Shown here: in pieces, positions 6,491-14,663 of the stretch
How positions within the stretch are numbered: position 1 is the stretch's first letter
Layout: every line of letters starts with the position of its first letter
NCBI GenBank assembly: GCA_020697375.1
Contig: JAJFBJ010000064.1
Span: forward strand, 1-17,234
Reading direction: 5' to 3'
Origin: Nitrospira sp.
GTDB taxonomy: Bacteria > Nitrospirota > Nitrospiria > Nitrospirales > Nitrospiraceae
Length of the DNA stretch: 17,234 nucleotides
The notes under the pieces: model-generated
Database searches by the model: none
Seen by the model: the letters and a program-made list of their open reading frames with translations, nothing else
What the model was told of the DNA's origin: nothing
Translations under genes and position numbers: made by a program

Positions 6491-8683
6491 ATGGCCCTGC
6501 CGCGCGTCCTGCTCATCATTCCTCCGTTGACCCAATTGAACACGCCCTATCCCTCGACCGCCTACCTCACCGGATTTTTAAGGTCCCGCGGCTACGACGT
6601 GTCGCAAGCGGACCTCGGACTCGAAATGATTCTGCGTCTGTTTTCCCGATCCGGCTTGGAACAGGCATTTCAACAGATTCGACAGGCCGGCCGGCCCTGG
6701 CCAGGAGAGGTGCAACAGTTCCTGGCGCTTGAAGAAGCCTATCTCGACACCATCGAGCCGGTCATTGCTTTTCTCCAGGGACGGGATCCCATGCTGGCGC
6801 CCCACCTCGCTCGTCCGGGGTACCTTCCGGAAGGGCCGCGCTTTGCCGCCCATAACAGACCGGGAAATGACCGGGCTCGCTCGTCACCCTCGGACCTTGC
6901 CCGGCACCGCGCCACACTCTATATCGAGGATCTCGCGGACTTGTTGCACGAAACCGTCGCGCCCCACGTCTCGCTGAACCGTTACGCCGAGCAGATCATG
7001 GAGGCCACATCTTCGTTCGACCGCATCGAACAGGCTCTCAACCATCGCTTGAGCTTTACGGACAACTTGCTGCTCGACGTGCTCTGGCCGCATATCGAGA
7101 AGGTCCGACCGGACGTCGTCGGCCTGACCGTCCCCTTTCCCGGCAATGTCTTCGCCGCCTTGCGAATTGCCCAGGCGCTCAAAACACAGCGGCCGGACAT
7201 CGTCATCGTCCTTGGCGGCGGTTATGTGAATACAGAGCTCCGGCGGTTGGAAGATGCGCGCCTGTTCGACTACGTGGACTATGTCACGCTCGATGACGGC
7301 GAACGGCCACTTTTGTGTCTGCTCGACTATCTGGCCGGCGGACGCCCGGAGACCTCGCTCTGCCGGACGTTTCTCCTCGCGGACGGCAAAGTGGCGTTTC
7401 GAGACGGCAGCGCCGAACCGGATTTCTCCATGCAGGAGCTCGGCACACCGACCTATGTGGGGCTGCCGCTGGCCGGTTATCTCTCCATCCTCGACAGCCT
7501 CAACCCGATGCACCGGCTCTGGTCGGAAGGGCATTGGAACAAGCTGACCGTCGCGCACGGCTGCTACTGGAAACAATGCACCTTCTGCGATGTGGGACTG
7601 AACTATATCGCGCGGTACGAAATGACGCCGACGGAAGTCCTGGTGGAACGGATCGAGGCGTTGATTCAAGAAACCGGGCAACGTGGATTTCATTTTGTCG
7701 ATGAAGCGGCCCCTCCGGCGGCGCTGAAAGCTCTCGCGCTTCGCCTGCTCGAACAGCGCCTGACGATTTCCTGGTGGGGCAATATCCGATTCGAGGAAGC
7801 CTTCTCGCGTGACCTGGCGAGGTTGCTGGCGGCGTCCGGCTGCATCGCCCTTACTGCCGGGCTCGAAGCGGCGTCAGACCACCTACTCGAACAGATGAAG
7901 AAAGGGATTACGGTAGATCAGACCGCAAGGGTGGCCGCAGCCTTTCATCAGGCCGGCATTCTGGTCCATGCCTATCTGATGTATGGCTGTCCCGGCGAAA
8001 CGATCGCCGATACGGTCGACTCCTTGGAGCGCGTGCGCCAGCTGTTTGCCAATGATCTGCTGCAGTCTGCCTTTTGGCACAAATTTACAGCCACGGCCCA
8101 CAGCCCCATCGGACTCAACCCGGCAGCGGAGGGCATCACCATTCTCGGACCGGTCTTCGCAGGCTTTGCCGAAAACGACCTCCGCCATGCCGACCCTTCA
8201 GCCGCCTGCCCGGACTGGCTCGGCGAAGGACTGCGCGCGGCGCTGCTCAACTACATCGAACAAGCCGGACTCGATATGCCGGTGTCGCGCTGGTTCTCAT
8301 GCCAGGTCAAACCGCCCCGCGTGGCGCGGACCTGGCTCAAGACCCTATTGGCCGCTCCATCCGATCCACCCCTCACCGCCGAACGGCGCTGCGTCTGGAT
8401 CGGAGGCCGCCCCATTCACATGACAGCGGGGCCAAACAGGATCAAAGTCATCCTACCGACTCGCACAGAGGATGTTTCACTCATCCTCTCCGCGCAGCAT
8501 GCCACCTGGCTCCTCACAGTCCTCCAGCAGTCAACCCCGGGACCGCCAAGGACAGCCTGCGCGTATCCACGCCTCGCCGAGGTTCGTGACGGCTTCCCCA
8601 TAACCGGTCCTCGGGGATTCGATCGCTTCAGCCGGAATCGCGCATGGCACAGCATTCGGCGGGCCGGTCTCTTACTGGTTTGA
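6491..8683 (+). CDS. B12-binding-type radical SAM protein
   Basis: A 730-residue enzyme of the radical SAM superfamily, which uses a [4Fe-4S] cluster to cleave S-adenosylmethionine. The N-terminus (RVLLIIPPLTQLNTPYPSTA, then LRSRGYDVSQADL) is the start typical of cobalamin-binding-domain radical SAM proteins. A spacer of about 140 residues follows, then the second half of that domain (VRPDVVGLTVPFPGN, IVIVLGGGYVN, YVDYVTLDDGERP; about 206-272). The cluster cysteines are Cys358, Cys363 and Cys366 in HGCYWKQCTFCD, a CX4CX2C spacing with one more residue than the classical CX3CX2C. The B12-ligating DxHxxG was not seen, so cobalamin may not be bound. A TIM-barrel-like region follows to about 560, then an uncharacterised C-terminus. 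ATG 6491 is chosen because the family's N-terminal strand begins there. The product is unknown. Confidence 0.9.
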   Translation: MALPRVLLIIPPLTQLNTPYPSTAYLTGFLRSRGYDVSQADLGLEMILRLFSRSGLEQAFQQIRQAGRPWPGEVQQFLALEEAYLDTIEPVIAFLQGRDPMLAPHLARPGYLPEGPRFAAHNRPGNDRARSSPSDLARHRATLYIEDLADLLHETVAPHVSLNRYAEQIMEATSSFDRIEQALNHRLSFTDNLLLDVLWPHIEKVRPDVVGLTVPFPGNVFAALRIAQALKTQRPDIVIVLGGGYVNTELRRLEDARLFDYVDYVTLDDGERPLLCLLDYLAGGRPETSLCRTFLLADGKVAFRDGSAEPDFSMQELGTPTYVGLPLAGYLSILDSLNPMHRLWSEGHWNKLTVAHGCYWKQCTFCDVGLNYIARYEMTPTEVLVERIEALIQETGQRGFHFVDEAAPPAALKALALRLLEQRLTISWWGNIRFEEAFSRDLARLLAASGCIALTAGLEAASDHLLEQMKKGITVDQTARVAAAFHQAGILVHAYLMYGCPGETIADTVDSLERVRQLFANDLLQSAFWHKFTATAHSPIGLNPAAEGITILGPVFAGFAENDLRHADPSAACPDWLGEGLRAALLNYIEQAGLDMPVSRWFSCQVKPPRVARTWLKTLLAAPSDPPLTAERRCVWIGGRPIHMTAGPNRIKVILPTRTEDVSLILSAQHATWLLTVLQQSTPGPPRTACAYPRLAEVRDGFPITGPRGFDRFSRNRAWHSIRRAGLLLV

Positions 8684-8723
8684 TTCGGCAGGATGTTGAA
8701 ACGGCAAGCCGGCAAATCTGCCT

Positions 8724-8763
8724 GAAAAACAAAGGGGGAGCCAGCTGTAAGGCCGCCTCCCCC
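8724..8763 (-). terminator. Rho-independent terminator of the peroxiredoxin gene
   Basis: GGGGGAG at 8734-8740 pairs with CTCCCCC at 8757-8763. Read on the minus strand, the hairpin is followed at once by TTTGTTTTTC. It sits 27 bases past the peroxiredoxin stop. On the plus strand no T-run follows, so it serves mainly the minus-strand gene, though the stem may also slow transcription of the convergent radical SAM gene. Confidence 0.85.
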
Positions 8764-8789
8764 TCATCTCGCCCTGTCTCGATTGAGCG

Positions 8790-9425
8790 TTATTTGTTAG
8801 GTTGCGGAGTGAGCCGCAGATAGGGCTTCACGGCCGTGAACCCCTTCGGGAACAGCGTTTTAGCCTCCGCATCGCTCACCGCCGGGGTAATGATGCAGTC
8901 CTGTCCTTCTTTCCAATTCACCGGCGTCGCCACTTTGTATTTCGACGTCAACTGGAGGGAATCCACGACCCGAAGCAATTCATCGAAATTTCTTCCGCAG
9001 GAGGCCGGATAGGTGAGCATCAGCTTGATCTTCTTGTCGGGTCCGATCACGAATACCGATCGCACCGTCATGTTATCCAGCGCGTTCGGATGGATCATGT
9101 CATACAGCGTAGCTACTTTTTTCTCGGGGTCTGCAATGATCGGATAACTGACCGTGCAATTCTGGGTTTCGTTGATGTCCTTGGTCCATCCCCGATGCGA
9201 ATCCAAAGGATCCACGCTGATGGCCAGAATCTTCACCCCGCGTTTGTCGAACTCTCCCTTGATCTTCGCCATGTAACCCAATTCGGTCGTGCAGACGGGC
9301 GTAAAATCCTTGGGATGGGAAAACAAAATTCCCCAGCCATTCCCCAACCATTCGTGGAAATTGACCGTTCCCTCAGTGGTTTCCGCCGTGAAGTTTGGAG
9401 CCTCGTCGCCAAGTCGTAATGCCAT
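8790..9425 (-). CDS. 1-Cys peroxiredoxin (Prx6 type)
   Basis: A cytosolic thiol peroxidase of 211 residues that reduces H2O2 and organic hydroperoxides. The peroxidatic Cys45 lies in HPKDFTPVCTTE (37-48), the Prx6 form of the PxxxT/SxxC motif. The distal family features ISVDPLDSHRGW and the C-terminal domain (TPVNWKEGQDCI, FPKGF, YLRLTPQP) are all present, and the length is normal. No resolving cysteine is evident in the usual 2-Cys position. The start is certain: AAGGAGG lies 5 bases upstream of the ATG on the minus strand (9437-9431). It diverges from the pentapeptide-repeat gene, ends in a clear terminator and looks monocistronic. Confidence 0.95.
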   Translation of the reverse strand: MALRLGDEAPNFTAETTEGTVNFHEWLGNGWGILFSHPKDFTPVCTTELGYMAKIKGEFDKRGVKILAISVDPLDSHRGWTKDINETQNCTVSYPIIADPEKKVATLYDMIHPNALDNMTVRSVFVIGPDKKIKLMLTYPASCGRNFDELLRVVDSLQLTSKYKVATPVNWKEGQDCIITPAVSDAEAKTLFPKGFTAVKPYLRLTPQPNK

Positions 9426-9579
9426 AATGTCCTCCTTCTATCTGTATCGAGTGGATCGCAATGTACGAGGGGTATGAATGAGCTGTCTAGAGTACCGTTT
9501 CTCGCAAGCGCGGTGCAAGCCCGCCTCAAGGTTTTTCCTCCGGCGCCCGATAAGAAAGACAGATTCCTGAGGAGGCTTC

Positions 9580-9948
9580 ATGGAAAACAGGAAACCAACA
9601 TCCCGTGGACTCCGGATTTCCAGCGATCCGATGTACCAATTGCTTCGGGAAGGGTACATCAAGGAATTCAACGCCAAGCGGGCGGCGGGAGAGGGCGTGG
9701 ACCTCACCGGCTGTGATCTGCGTAGCCTCGATCTGCGTGGTTTGGAAACCGATGGATTGGATTTCAGCGGGTCCTACTTTCGGCAAGCCGATCTTCGTGG
9801 AATCGATTTCCGCAACGCCCGGCTCGAAGGAGCCAGCATCAATGCAGCCAAAATATCCGGCGCCTACTTCCCCGCGGAATTGCATCCCGGCGAAATCGAA
9901 TTGTCGCTTCTGCACGGGACTCGCATGCGGTATAGGCCTCCGGCTTGA
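9580..9948 (+). CDS. Small pentapeptide-repeat protein
   Basis: A 122-residue protein. After a polar N-terminus with a short helix (SSDPMYQLLREGYIKEFNAK), residues about 40-98 follow the pentapeptide pattern A(D/N)LxX: VDLTG CDLRS LDLRG, then LDFSG SYFRQ ADLRG IDFRN ARLEG. Such repeats fold into a right-handed quadrilateral beta-helix with about three coils here. That is far fewer than in DNA-gyrase-protecting Qnr/MfpA proteins, so a gyrase role is not implied. The start ATG 9580 has a strong GAGGAGG close upstream. The gene diverges from the peroxiredoxin and stops 10 bases from the stop of the convergent DUF748 gene. Its role is unknown. Confidence 0.85.
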   Translation: MENRKPTSRGLRISSDPMYQLLREGYIKEFNAKRAAGEGVDLTGCDLRSLDLRGLETDGLDFSGSYFRQADLRGIDFRNARLEGASINAAKISGAYFPAELHPGEIELSLLHGTRMRYRPPA

Positions 9949-9958
9949 GGGCAGTCAC

Positions 9959-12898
9959 TTAACTCCCCGTGAGATTCAAATGGGTGCGCACCTGCTTCCC
10001 TTCGGATGCTTCCAGTTCGATTTCCACGAGGAACAGTCTTTCCTCCGGTAATTGTCCCTGCTGCACCAGCTGCTCACGAATCGCTTTCGCGCGCGCTTGT
10101 GCCAGCGATCGCAGCTCCGATTCATCGACCTTCATCGCCGGAATCAGTTGTCGGCGCAGTTCCTCGGCCGTAAGAACCCGTTCGACGGATTTTCCACCGG
10201 GCGTCTCTTCCCGCTTGGTGGGTTGCTTCCCCATCTTCTCCGCAAATAGATCGCTCAACAGTTCAAACTCCCGCTCCTGCGACGGAACCGCGTCCGTATT
10301 CTTCGCCCTTCCTTTGCTAAAACGTCTCTGCACCTCTTCCGTTATCTTTTTCAGAGCCAGGGCATCACGGTCCGCTTCGAAATCGGCTGCGCCGGCGATT
10401 TCCACCAGCAACGCCGGCCGTTCCTGCAGCGCCTTGGCGATTGAGCCGAGCTTCCGTTGTTCCACCTCCTCGAGTTCTCCGCTGCCGGCGCTGAATTGAA
10501 TATGTTGCAAGTCTTCGCCGTCGCCCTCGACGAGGCCCCCAAGGGCCGCAAACGGAGACGTCGCCACTTTGGTAATCACGTTGACCAACGCATTGAGCAC
10601 CACCTTGCCGTACCGGAAATCCGGCTCGTTCAAATCTCCCCGCACCGGCATATCGATATCGATCCGCCCATTCCGGTCTTTCAGCAATGCCACCGCCAGA
10701 CGGACCGGCAAACCCGTCGCGTCCGGGCTGTCGGTCTCCTCTCCGAACGTAAACTGATCGACCAGCACCTTGTTCTCTCCGGCCAGTTGTTTCTGGGAAA
10801 CCCGGTACTTGAGATCGAGGGAAAGCTTGCCCTTGGCAATGGGATATCCGGCATACTTTCCGGCATAAGGGGACAACGCGGTGAGGTCCATGCCCTGAAA
10901 GAGGAACTTGAGATTCGTGAAGGCATCTTCGCTGAGCGGATTGATTTGTCCCTGGATTTTGAGCGGCGCCACCCCATCGACCTTCCCGGTCAACGATACC
11001 TGTGCCTTGGCCACCTGCTTGGAGGACAGCCCTTTGATGGTCCCGCTGAGATCTTGAATCCCGGTCGTCACGGTCGGTTCGATGGACTCGTCCACAAACG
11101 TGGCGGACAACTTCGACAGCGTCACGACATCGATGGCGACAGGAATGGGAGTGGTATCTTTTTTGGCAGCCGCTTTCACCGTTTGTTCGGCCGCTTTGGG
11201 CTGTACCGGACTCGGATCGATGGCTTGCATGGCGCGGGCGACGTTCGTTGAACCGTCTTCGGCGATGACGAACCGGGCCGCCGGCTCGCGCAACGTAATC
11301 TTCCCGATCGATACCTTGGTGGGAGCAAGCTCCAACGCGACCTTGCTCACCTCCAGCGCCCTCCAGCCAAGCAATTCCTTTTGCGAGGCTCGATCGGCAA
11401 GATGCAGTTTGTTGACCCCGAGCTGCCCCGCATATCGCAGCATCGGTTCGGATTCGTGACGGCTTCGATAATGCGCCTCGCCCGCCAACTCAAGTTCGCC
11501 GTCCTTCACCTCCACGTTCGCCATACGATCGACATAGGGCTGAAACGGCCGGAGACCGATGTGCGCCAAGTTCAACGTGAGATCGGCCTGCAAAGGGTCA
11601 AGCTGCACCGAGCCGTCGGCCTCGACCGTTCCCTGCGTATTGAGCCGTAGACTGGCGGTCACTGGAAGCGGGCCTTTGAACGGGATATGGATATCGCTTA
11701 CCGTCGCCTGCACATCATCGATCGTCAACGCCGCAGGCGTCTTCAGGCTACGGTCTTCAAACGCAATGTGCGCCTTCGCCACCTCGACCTTGTGGACCTC
11801 CAGGGTCCAAGGTTCTGCAGGTTTCGACGCGGGCGGTTCGCTTGCCTCCTCCCCCACCGGCTCCAGGAGCGTTTTGAAGTTCACCACGCCGTCCTGGGCC
11901 AGCCAGACACGAATGTCCGCGCCGGTCAGACGAATGGTCTGCAAGCCCAGCTCCCGCCGCGGAAGATTCAGACGAAGGGTCTCCAACTCCAACGATGGTA
12001 CGACGACAACCGGCTCGCGTTCTCCGAGCGCCGCCAAACGAAAATCCGACAGCACGACCTTGCCATCGGTCAATTGCAAGTTGACCGGCGCCTCGGCCAT
12101 ATCGAAGCGATACCGGACATCGACCATGACCGACCCGCTCACGACATCGAATCGAAAACGATCTCGGACGCTCGGCCAGAAGGTATTCAATTTGACATTG
12201 GACAGGGAGATCCGCCCGCTCGATTCCAATGGATCAAGATGAGCTTCGCCTTCCCAATCCAGGGTTTCCCCCTCCCCGAATTCGGCTGTGAAGGCATAGG
12301 TATTTTCGCCGCCTCGTCTCGTGCTGAAATTCTGAAGGGTGATTTCAATGGGCACCACGTCGATGGTGACCGGTTTCCGTTTGGAATCGTCCCGAAACTC
12401 GATCACTCCTTGCCGGATGTTCAAGAGCCGGATCTCCACCGGCGGCAGAGGTTTTTTCTTCGCGTCCGTATCCGCCGGCGGCGCAATCGGAGGCTCTTCA
12501 TTTTTTTCGGCGGCGGGGGGAAGCAGACCGAGAAGATTCAGTTTGCCGTCCGGTTGAATGTGCACGAAGCCGAACGGAAAGGTCACCTGGATTTCGTCAA
12601 ACAGGTAGGCGGAGCGGACGATCGATGTCCCTTCGAAATTCACGAACAGCTCCCCGAAGCCAAGCATCGGGGTCTGGTCCGGTTCCTGAATTTCAAATTC
12701 GGATAGCCTTACGGAAAAGGTAAACGGATTGATCCGGATATCGCCCAGCAGGACCGGGTGGCGCAACCGCTCGGATAAGGCTGGAATTCCATAAGTCTTG
12801 ACCGCGTAGGGCGCGGCGACGAAGCCCACCAATGCGTAGAGGCCGACGACTCCACACAGAACGATCAAGGCTGTTCGATGTCGCGACAAAAACGCCAT
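9959..12898 (-). CDS. DUF748 / AsmA-like envelope protein
   Basis: A 979-residue protein with one N-terminal membrane segment (about residues 9-31, ALIVLCGVVGLYALVGFVAA). A long periplasmic part follows, made of beta-rich repeats that alternate statements such as VEIRLLNIRQGVIEFRD and VEVAKAHIAFEDRS, the signature of DUF748/AsmA-type proteins. Near the C-terminus the DUF748 block FTFGEETDSPDATGLPVRLA and DRNGRIDIDMPVRGDLNEP is present. After it come LQHIQFSAGSGEL and a charged, helical end. AsmA-superfamily proteins are thought to build hydrophobic grooves that carry lipids across the periplasm; that is family knowledge, not shown here. ATG 12898 fits the membrane segment but has no Shine-Dalgarno. 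A tRNA remnant begins 18 bases upstream, so the natural promoter region may have been displaced. Confidence 0.92.
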   Translation of the reverse strand: MAFLSRHRTALIVLCGVVGLYALVGFVAAPYAVKTYGIPALSERLRHPVLLGDIRINPFTFSVRLSEFEIQEPDQTPMLGFGELFVNFEGTSIVRSAYLFDEIQVTFPFGFVHIQPDGKLNLLGLLPPAAEKNEEPPIAPPADTDAKKKPLPPVEIRLLNIRQGVIEFRDDSKRKPVTIDVVPIEITLQNFSTRRGGENTYAFTAEFGEGETLDWEGEAHLDPLESSGRISLSNVKLNTFWPSVRDRFRFDVVSGSVMVDVRYRFDMAEAPVNLQLTDGKVVLSDFRLAALGEREPVVVVPSLELETLRLNLPRRELGLQTIRLTGADIRVWLAQDGVVNFKTLLEPVGEEASEPPASKPAEPWTLEVHKVEVAKAHIAFEDRSLKTPAALTIDDVQATVSDIHIPFKGPLPVTASLRLNTQGTVEADGSVQLDPLQADLTLNLAHIGLRPFQPYVDRMANVEVKDGELELAGEAHYRSRHESEPMLRYAGQLGVNKLHLADRASQKELLGWRALEVSKVALELAPTKVSIGKITLREPAARFVIAEDGSTNVARAMQAIDPSPVQPKAAEQTVKAAAKKDTTPIPVAIDVVTLSKLSATFVDESIEPTVTTGIQDLSGTIKGLSSKQVAKAQVSLTGKVDGVAPLKIQGQINPLSEDAFTNLKFLFQGMDLTALSPYAGKYAGYPIAKGKLSLDLKYRVSQKQLAGENKVLVDQFTFGEETDSPDATGLPVRLAVALLKDRNGRIDIDMPVRGDLNEPDFRYGKVVLNALVNVITKVATSPFAALGGLVEGDGEDLQHIQFSAGSGELEEVEQRKLGSIAKALQERPALLVEIAGAADFEADRDALALKKITEEVQRRFSKGRAKNTDAVPSQEREFELLSDLFAEKMGKQPTKREETPGGKSVERVLTAEELRRQLIPAMKVDESELRSLAQARAKAIREQLVQQGQLPEERLFLVEIELEASEGKQVRTHLNLTGS

Positions 12899-12916
12899 GG
12901 CAAGACAGGAGAGTGG

Positions 12917-12961
12917 TGGTGCGCCCGGCTGGAATCGAACCGGCGACCCTCAGCTTAGAAG
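12917..12961 (-). other. 3' fragment of tRNA-Arg(UCU); probable attachment site
   Basis: On the minus strand the anticodon loop CTTCTAA (12961-12955, anticodon TCT) is followed by the anticodon-stem 3' arm GCTGA, the variable region, a T arm with TTCGATT, the acceptor strand CGGGCGC, discriminator A and CCA (12919-12917). The 5' arm of the anticodon stem should be TCAGC but reads AGGGC, and no D arm or 5' acceptor strand follows. The match to a tRNA thus ends exactly at the anticodon loop, a common crossover point for tyrosine integrases. The T stem has one C-A mismatch, consistent with a copy that is no longer functional. The orientation puts the inserted element to the right. Confidence 0.85.
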
Positions 12962-13084
12962 GCCCTTCGTGTAACACTGTGATTAAGAAAGATTGAGTGG
13001 GAAGAATAGCCCCTCAAACCGCGCAGAACAAGGAGAAAATGGCCGTTGCAGGTTGCTTGAGTGAGATCGTGGTAGATTAGAGAC

Positions 13085-13125
13085 CGGGAGCAGTATCGGG
13101 AGTCAACCGGGAGTGAAACCGTGAG
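13085..13125 (+). repeat. Phased CGGGAG direct repeats
   Basis: CGGGAG occurs at 13085-13090, 13097-13102 and 13108-13113, with a one-mismatch copy CGTGAG at 13120-13125. The steps are 12, 11 and 12 bases, about one helical turn. The array lies some 120 bases inside the tRNA fragment. Regular spacing on one DNA face suggests a protein-binding array, such as integrase arm sites or a regulator operator. The rest of 12962-13237 has no supported gene. Confidence 0.55.
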
Positions 13126-13237
13126 TGGTTATCGGCATTTCCCGCATCATTTCACAACGCTTTTTACCACGGGTACCTTTTATCTTTTCCTCAGGAGTTT
13201 CATTGTGACACGTTTTCTCAAGAACGCCCAGTATAGT

Positions 13238-13443
13238 ATGGAGCATGCCAAGAGGAGGATTCAGGAGTTCGTAAACGACGTTGATGCCTTCGCATCCACG
13301 CTACTTTCCCATTTGGTGCTCCTGATCACAAAAAGGAATTACGCGCAAAGTCGCGGGATCTTCCAGAGGAGATCTTCGAGACCATGATATCCTTTCGCCC
13401 GTATAAAGAAGATATATCGAGGTTATTTGCACCCGGGTCCTAG
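13238..13443 (+). pseudogene. Remnant of a hypothetical protein gene, frameshifted and internally deleted
   Basis: Frame one starts at ATG 13238 with MEHAKRRIQEFVNDVDAFAS, which resembles the helical N-terminus of a widespread hypothetical family. From about 13300 the next frame carries FPFGAPDHKKELRAKSRDLP and then EEIFETMISFRPYK before TAG 13441-13443. That resembles a later part of the same family (an FP..D..KF motif, then a helix leading to QPY). I recall the family only from its pattern; its name is not established. If right, about 50 residues of the middle and the whole C-terminus are lost. The alternative is two chance open frames. Confidence 0.4.
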
Positions 13444-13598
13444 CTTGGCGCCCTTCGGCACCAACTAGACGTTCATGTTATGGTCATGACCTTGAACTTC
13501 TGATCAGCCCACCGAGAACCGGCTGGTACTGGTTCAACGGGATTGCAGGAAAAGGGATCGTCACGATTGAAATCGTCGAACTGGATTACATGGAGTGA
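13407..13598 (+). pseudogene. Start-less open frame, possible gene fragment
   Basis: A third frame is open from 13407 to TGA 13596-13598. Its end reads LISPPRTGWYWFNGIAGKG and then IVTIEIVELDYME, which looks like natural protein with alternating strand residues. No ATG, GTG or TTG precedes the convincing part, so as it stands it could not be translated from its own start. It may be the tail of a gene whose front was deleted. It ends five bases before the next gene. Weak support. Confidence 0.22.
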
Positions 13599-13602
13599 CG
13601 CC

Positions 13603-13872
13603 ATGAACGAGAACAGCAACGATGAGAAGGATAGAAGAAAACTGCCACCTGATACTGTTCTATGTGAGAATCCCCGGTGCGGGGAGCGCATAGAATTGGA
13701 TGAGTCGTTATTGTCCCCTGATGCGGCTACACCACAAGACCACATCCATACCCGCTACGATCCGAAGGTGTCCCCGTTTTCAGCCCTGTGTAGACATTGC
13801 CATCATTTCACGGTGAGTGTCTCAAGCCCGGGCCAAAATCCCGTCTCTTCAATGAATACACCGCCAAGTTAG
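13603..13872 (+). CDS. Small Cys-rich protein, probable zinc binder
   Basis: ATG 13603 follows GGAG (13592-13595) with 7 bases between; the product has 89 residues. Cys21-X4-Cys26 (VLCENPRCGERI) and Cys63-X2-Cys66 followed by His-His (ALCRHCHHF) make a four-ligand zinc ribbon-like pair about 37 residues apart. The N-terminus is charged (NENSNDEKDRRK) and the C-terminus is Ser/Pro-rich. No membrane segment is present. It is the first of four small same-strand genes with gaps of 60, 28 and 41 bases before a shared terminator. No family is recognised. Confidence 0.6.
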   Translation: MNENSNDEKDRRKLPPDTVLCENPRCGERIELDESLLSPDAATPQDHIHTRYDPKVSPFSALCRHCHHFTVSVSSPGQNPVSSMNTPPS

Positions 13873-13932
13873 TCGGAACTGTGCCGATGATCACACAGCA
13901 TGCCACCACGAGACGGACGCTGAGGTATCAAC

Positions 13933-14217
13933 GTGAATAGTGAGGTAGAGACGCTAAACATGATTCGTCGCCACGTGTCGCAGGCTTTTCCAAATTGGAG
14001 AATCGAAGAGGGTTCCCGAACGGGTGTTGACCGCACGTTGCAGCTGTTCGACGGCGTACCGTTACAATGTACGATCCAAATCGGCATGGACCTCCTTCAC
14101 GACACGCATCATTCACTGAGCGAGATCGAGACAGCTTTACGTAACAAGGACCTCGTGGGTTTGGTCCAATCGGCGCCTGTCGTCTATATCAACAACAACA
14201 CATTAAGCCTTAAGTAA
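13933..14217 (+). CDS. Small protein of unknown function
   Basis: A 94-residue protein that starts with GTG 13933, supported by TGAGGT at 13921-13926 with 6 bases between. It has an N-terminal helix (NSEVETLNMIRRHVSQAF), a short strand region (NWRIEEGSRTG, RTLQLFDGVPLQCTIQIGM), a central helix (SLSEIETALRNKDL) and a last strand (APVVYINNNTLSLK), an alpha/beta pattern for a soluble cytosolic protein. Unlike its neighbours it lacks a Cys pair. It is second in the four-gene run. I recognise no family. Confidence 0.6.
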   Translation: MNSEVETLNMIRRHVSQAFPNWRIEEGSRTGVDRTLQLFDGVPLQCTIQIGMDLLHDTHHSLSEIETALRNKDLVGLVQSAPVVYINNNTLSLK

Positions 14218-14245
14218 CGATAGGCAGTCACGTTAGAGGAATTAC

Positions 14246-14437
14246 ATGGCCACAACACACAGATACTGTGCAGACTGTGAAAAGGTGCTCGACAAGCGAG
14301 TGACGGCCGAACGCGAATTCATGGACGCGAGCGCGTTTAGACCTTCAACGGATGCTGCCGGGCATGTTCATCGAACACAACATGGCACCTGCGATAGATG
14401 CGGTGAATCGAAAGCGGTGTCTTCCTACGAGACATGA
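14246..14437 (+). CDS. Small zinc-ribbon protein
   Basis: A 63-residue protein from ATG 14246 with AGAGGAA just upstream. It has two CX2C knuckles: Cys8/Cys11 (RYCADCEKVLDKR) and Cys49/Cys52 (GTCDRCGESKAV). This is the plan of a zinc ribbon, with His residues at 40, 42 and 46 between. The final strand (SKAVSSY) is typical of zinc ribbons. Proteins of this size often bind nucleic acid or another protein, but nothing here fixes the target. It is third in the run, 28 bases after its neighbour. Confidence 0.65.
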   Translation: MATTHRYCADCEKVLDKRVTAEREFMDASAFRPSTDAAGHVHRTQHGTCDRCGESKAVSSYET

Positions 14438-14478
14438 AAACCCTGCCCATGTGATGGCGCTACATTGGAACCGTAGCT

Positions 14479-14646
14479 ATGAGCCCTGATAAATCAAAAG
14501 CCTTGAGAGACGCTTGGAAACAGGCGGGATCCCTGCCATGTGATCATCTCATTCTCATCTTGGAGACTACAGAGAAGGGCCATATAACTGGCAAATACGT
14601 TTGTAATCGCTGCGGCGAAGAAATCTGTCGAAAACAACCAAACTGA
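14479..14646 (+). CDS. Very small Cys/His protein, probable zinc binder
   Basis: A 55-residue protein from ATG 14479 (GGAA 8 bases upstream) to TGA 14644-14646. Cys21-X-His23 (LPCDHLILILET) and Cys42-X2-Cys45 (YVCNRCGEEIC) form a compact metal-binding set, with a strand pair between (ILILETTEKGHITGKYVC). I have an impression of similar small proteins in other bacteria but cannot name a family. It is the last of the four-gene run and ends 17 bases before the terminator hairpin. Confidence 0.6.
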   Translation: MSPDKSKALRDAWKQAGSLPCDHLILILETTEKGHITGKYVCNRCGEEICRKQPN

Positions 14647-14663
14647 CCCTACCGCCTCATCTG

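Noticed and set aside
8802..9419. Plus-strand open frame opposite the peroxiredoxin
   Set aside because: Antisense shadow; the peroxiredoxin frame has catalytic motif, ribosome binding site and terminator.
11687..12706. Long plus-strand open frames opposite the DUF748 gene, also 10457-11251
   Set aside because: They are antisense shadows caused by high-GC codon use. The reverse strand has a coherent DUF748/AsmA product along its whole length.
12917..12961. A complete, functional tRNA-Arg gene
   Set aside because: The 5' half (acceptor strand, D arm and 5' anticodon stem) is absent, and the T stem has a mismatch.
13038..13079. 13-codon frame with an AAGGAG site at the island end
   Set aside because: Too short to support as a gene; kept only as a possible leader or a chance match.
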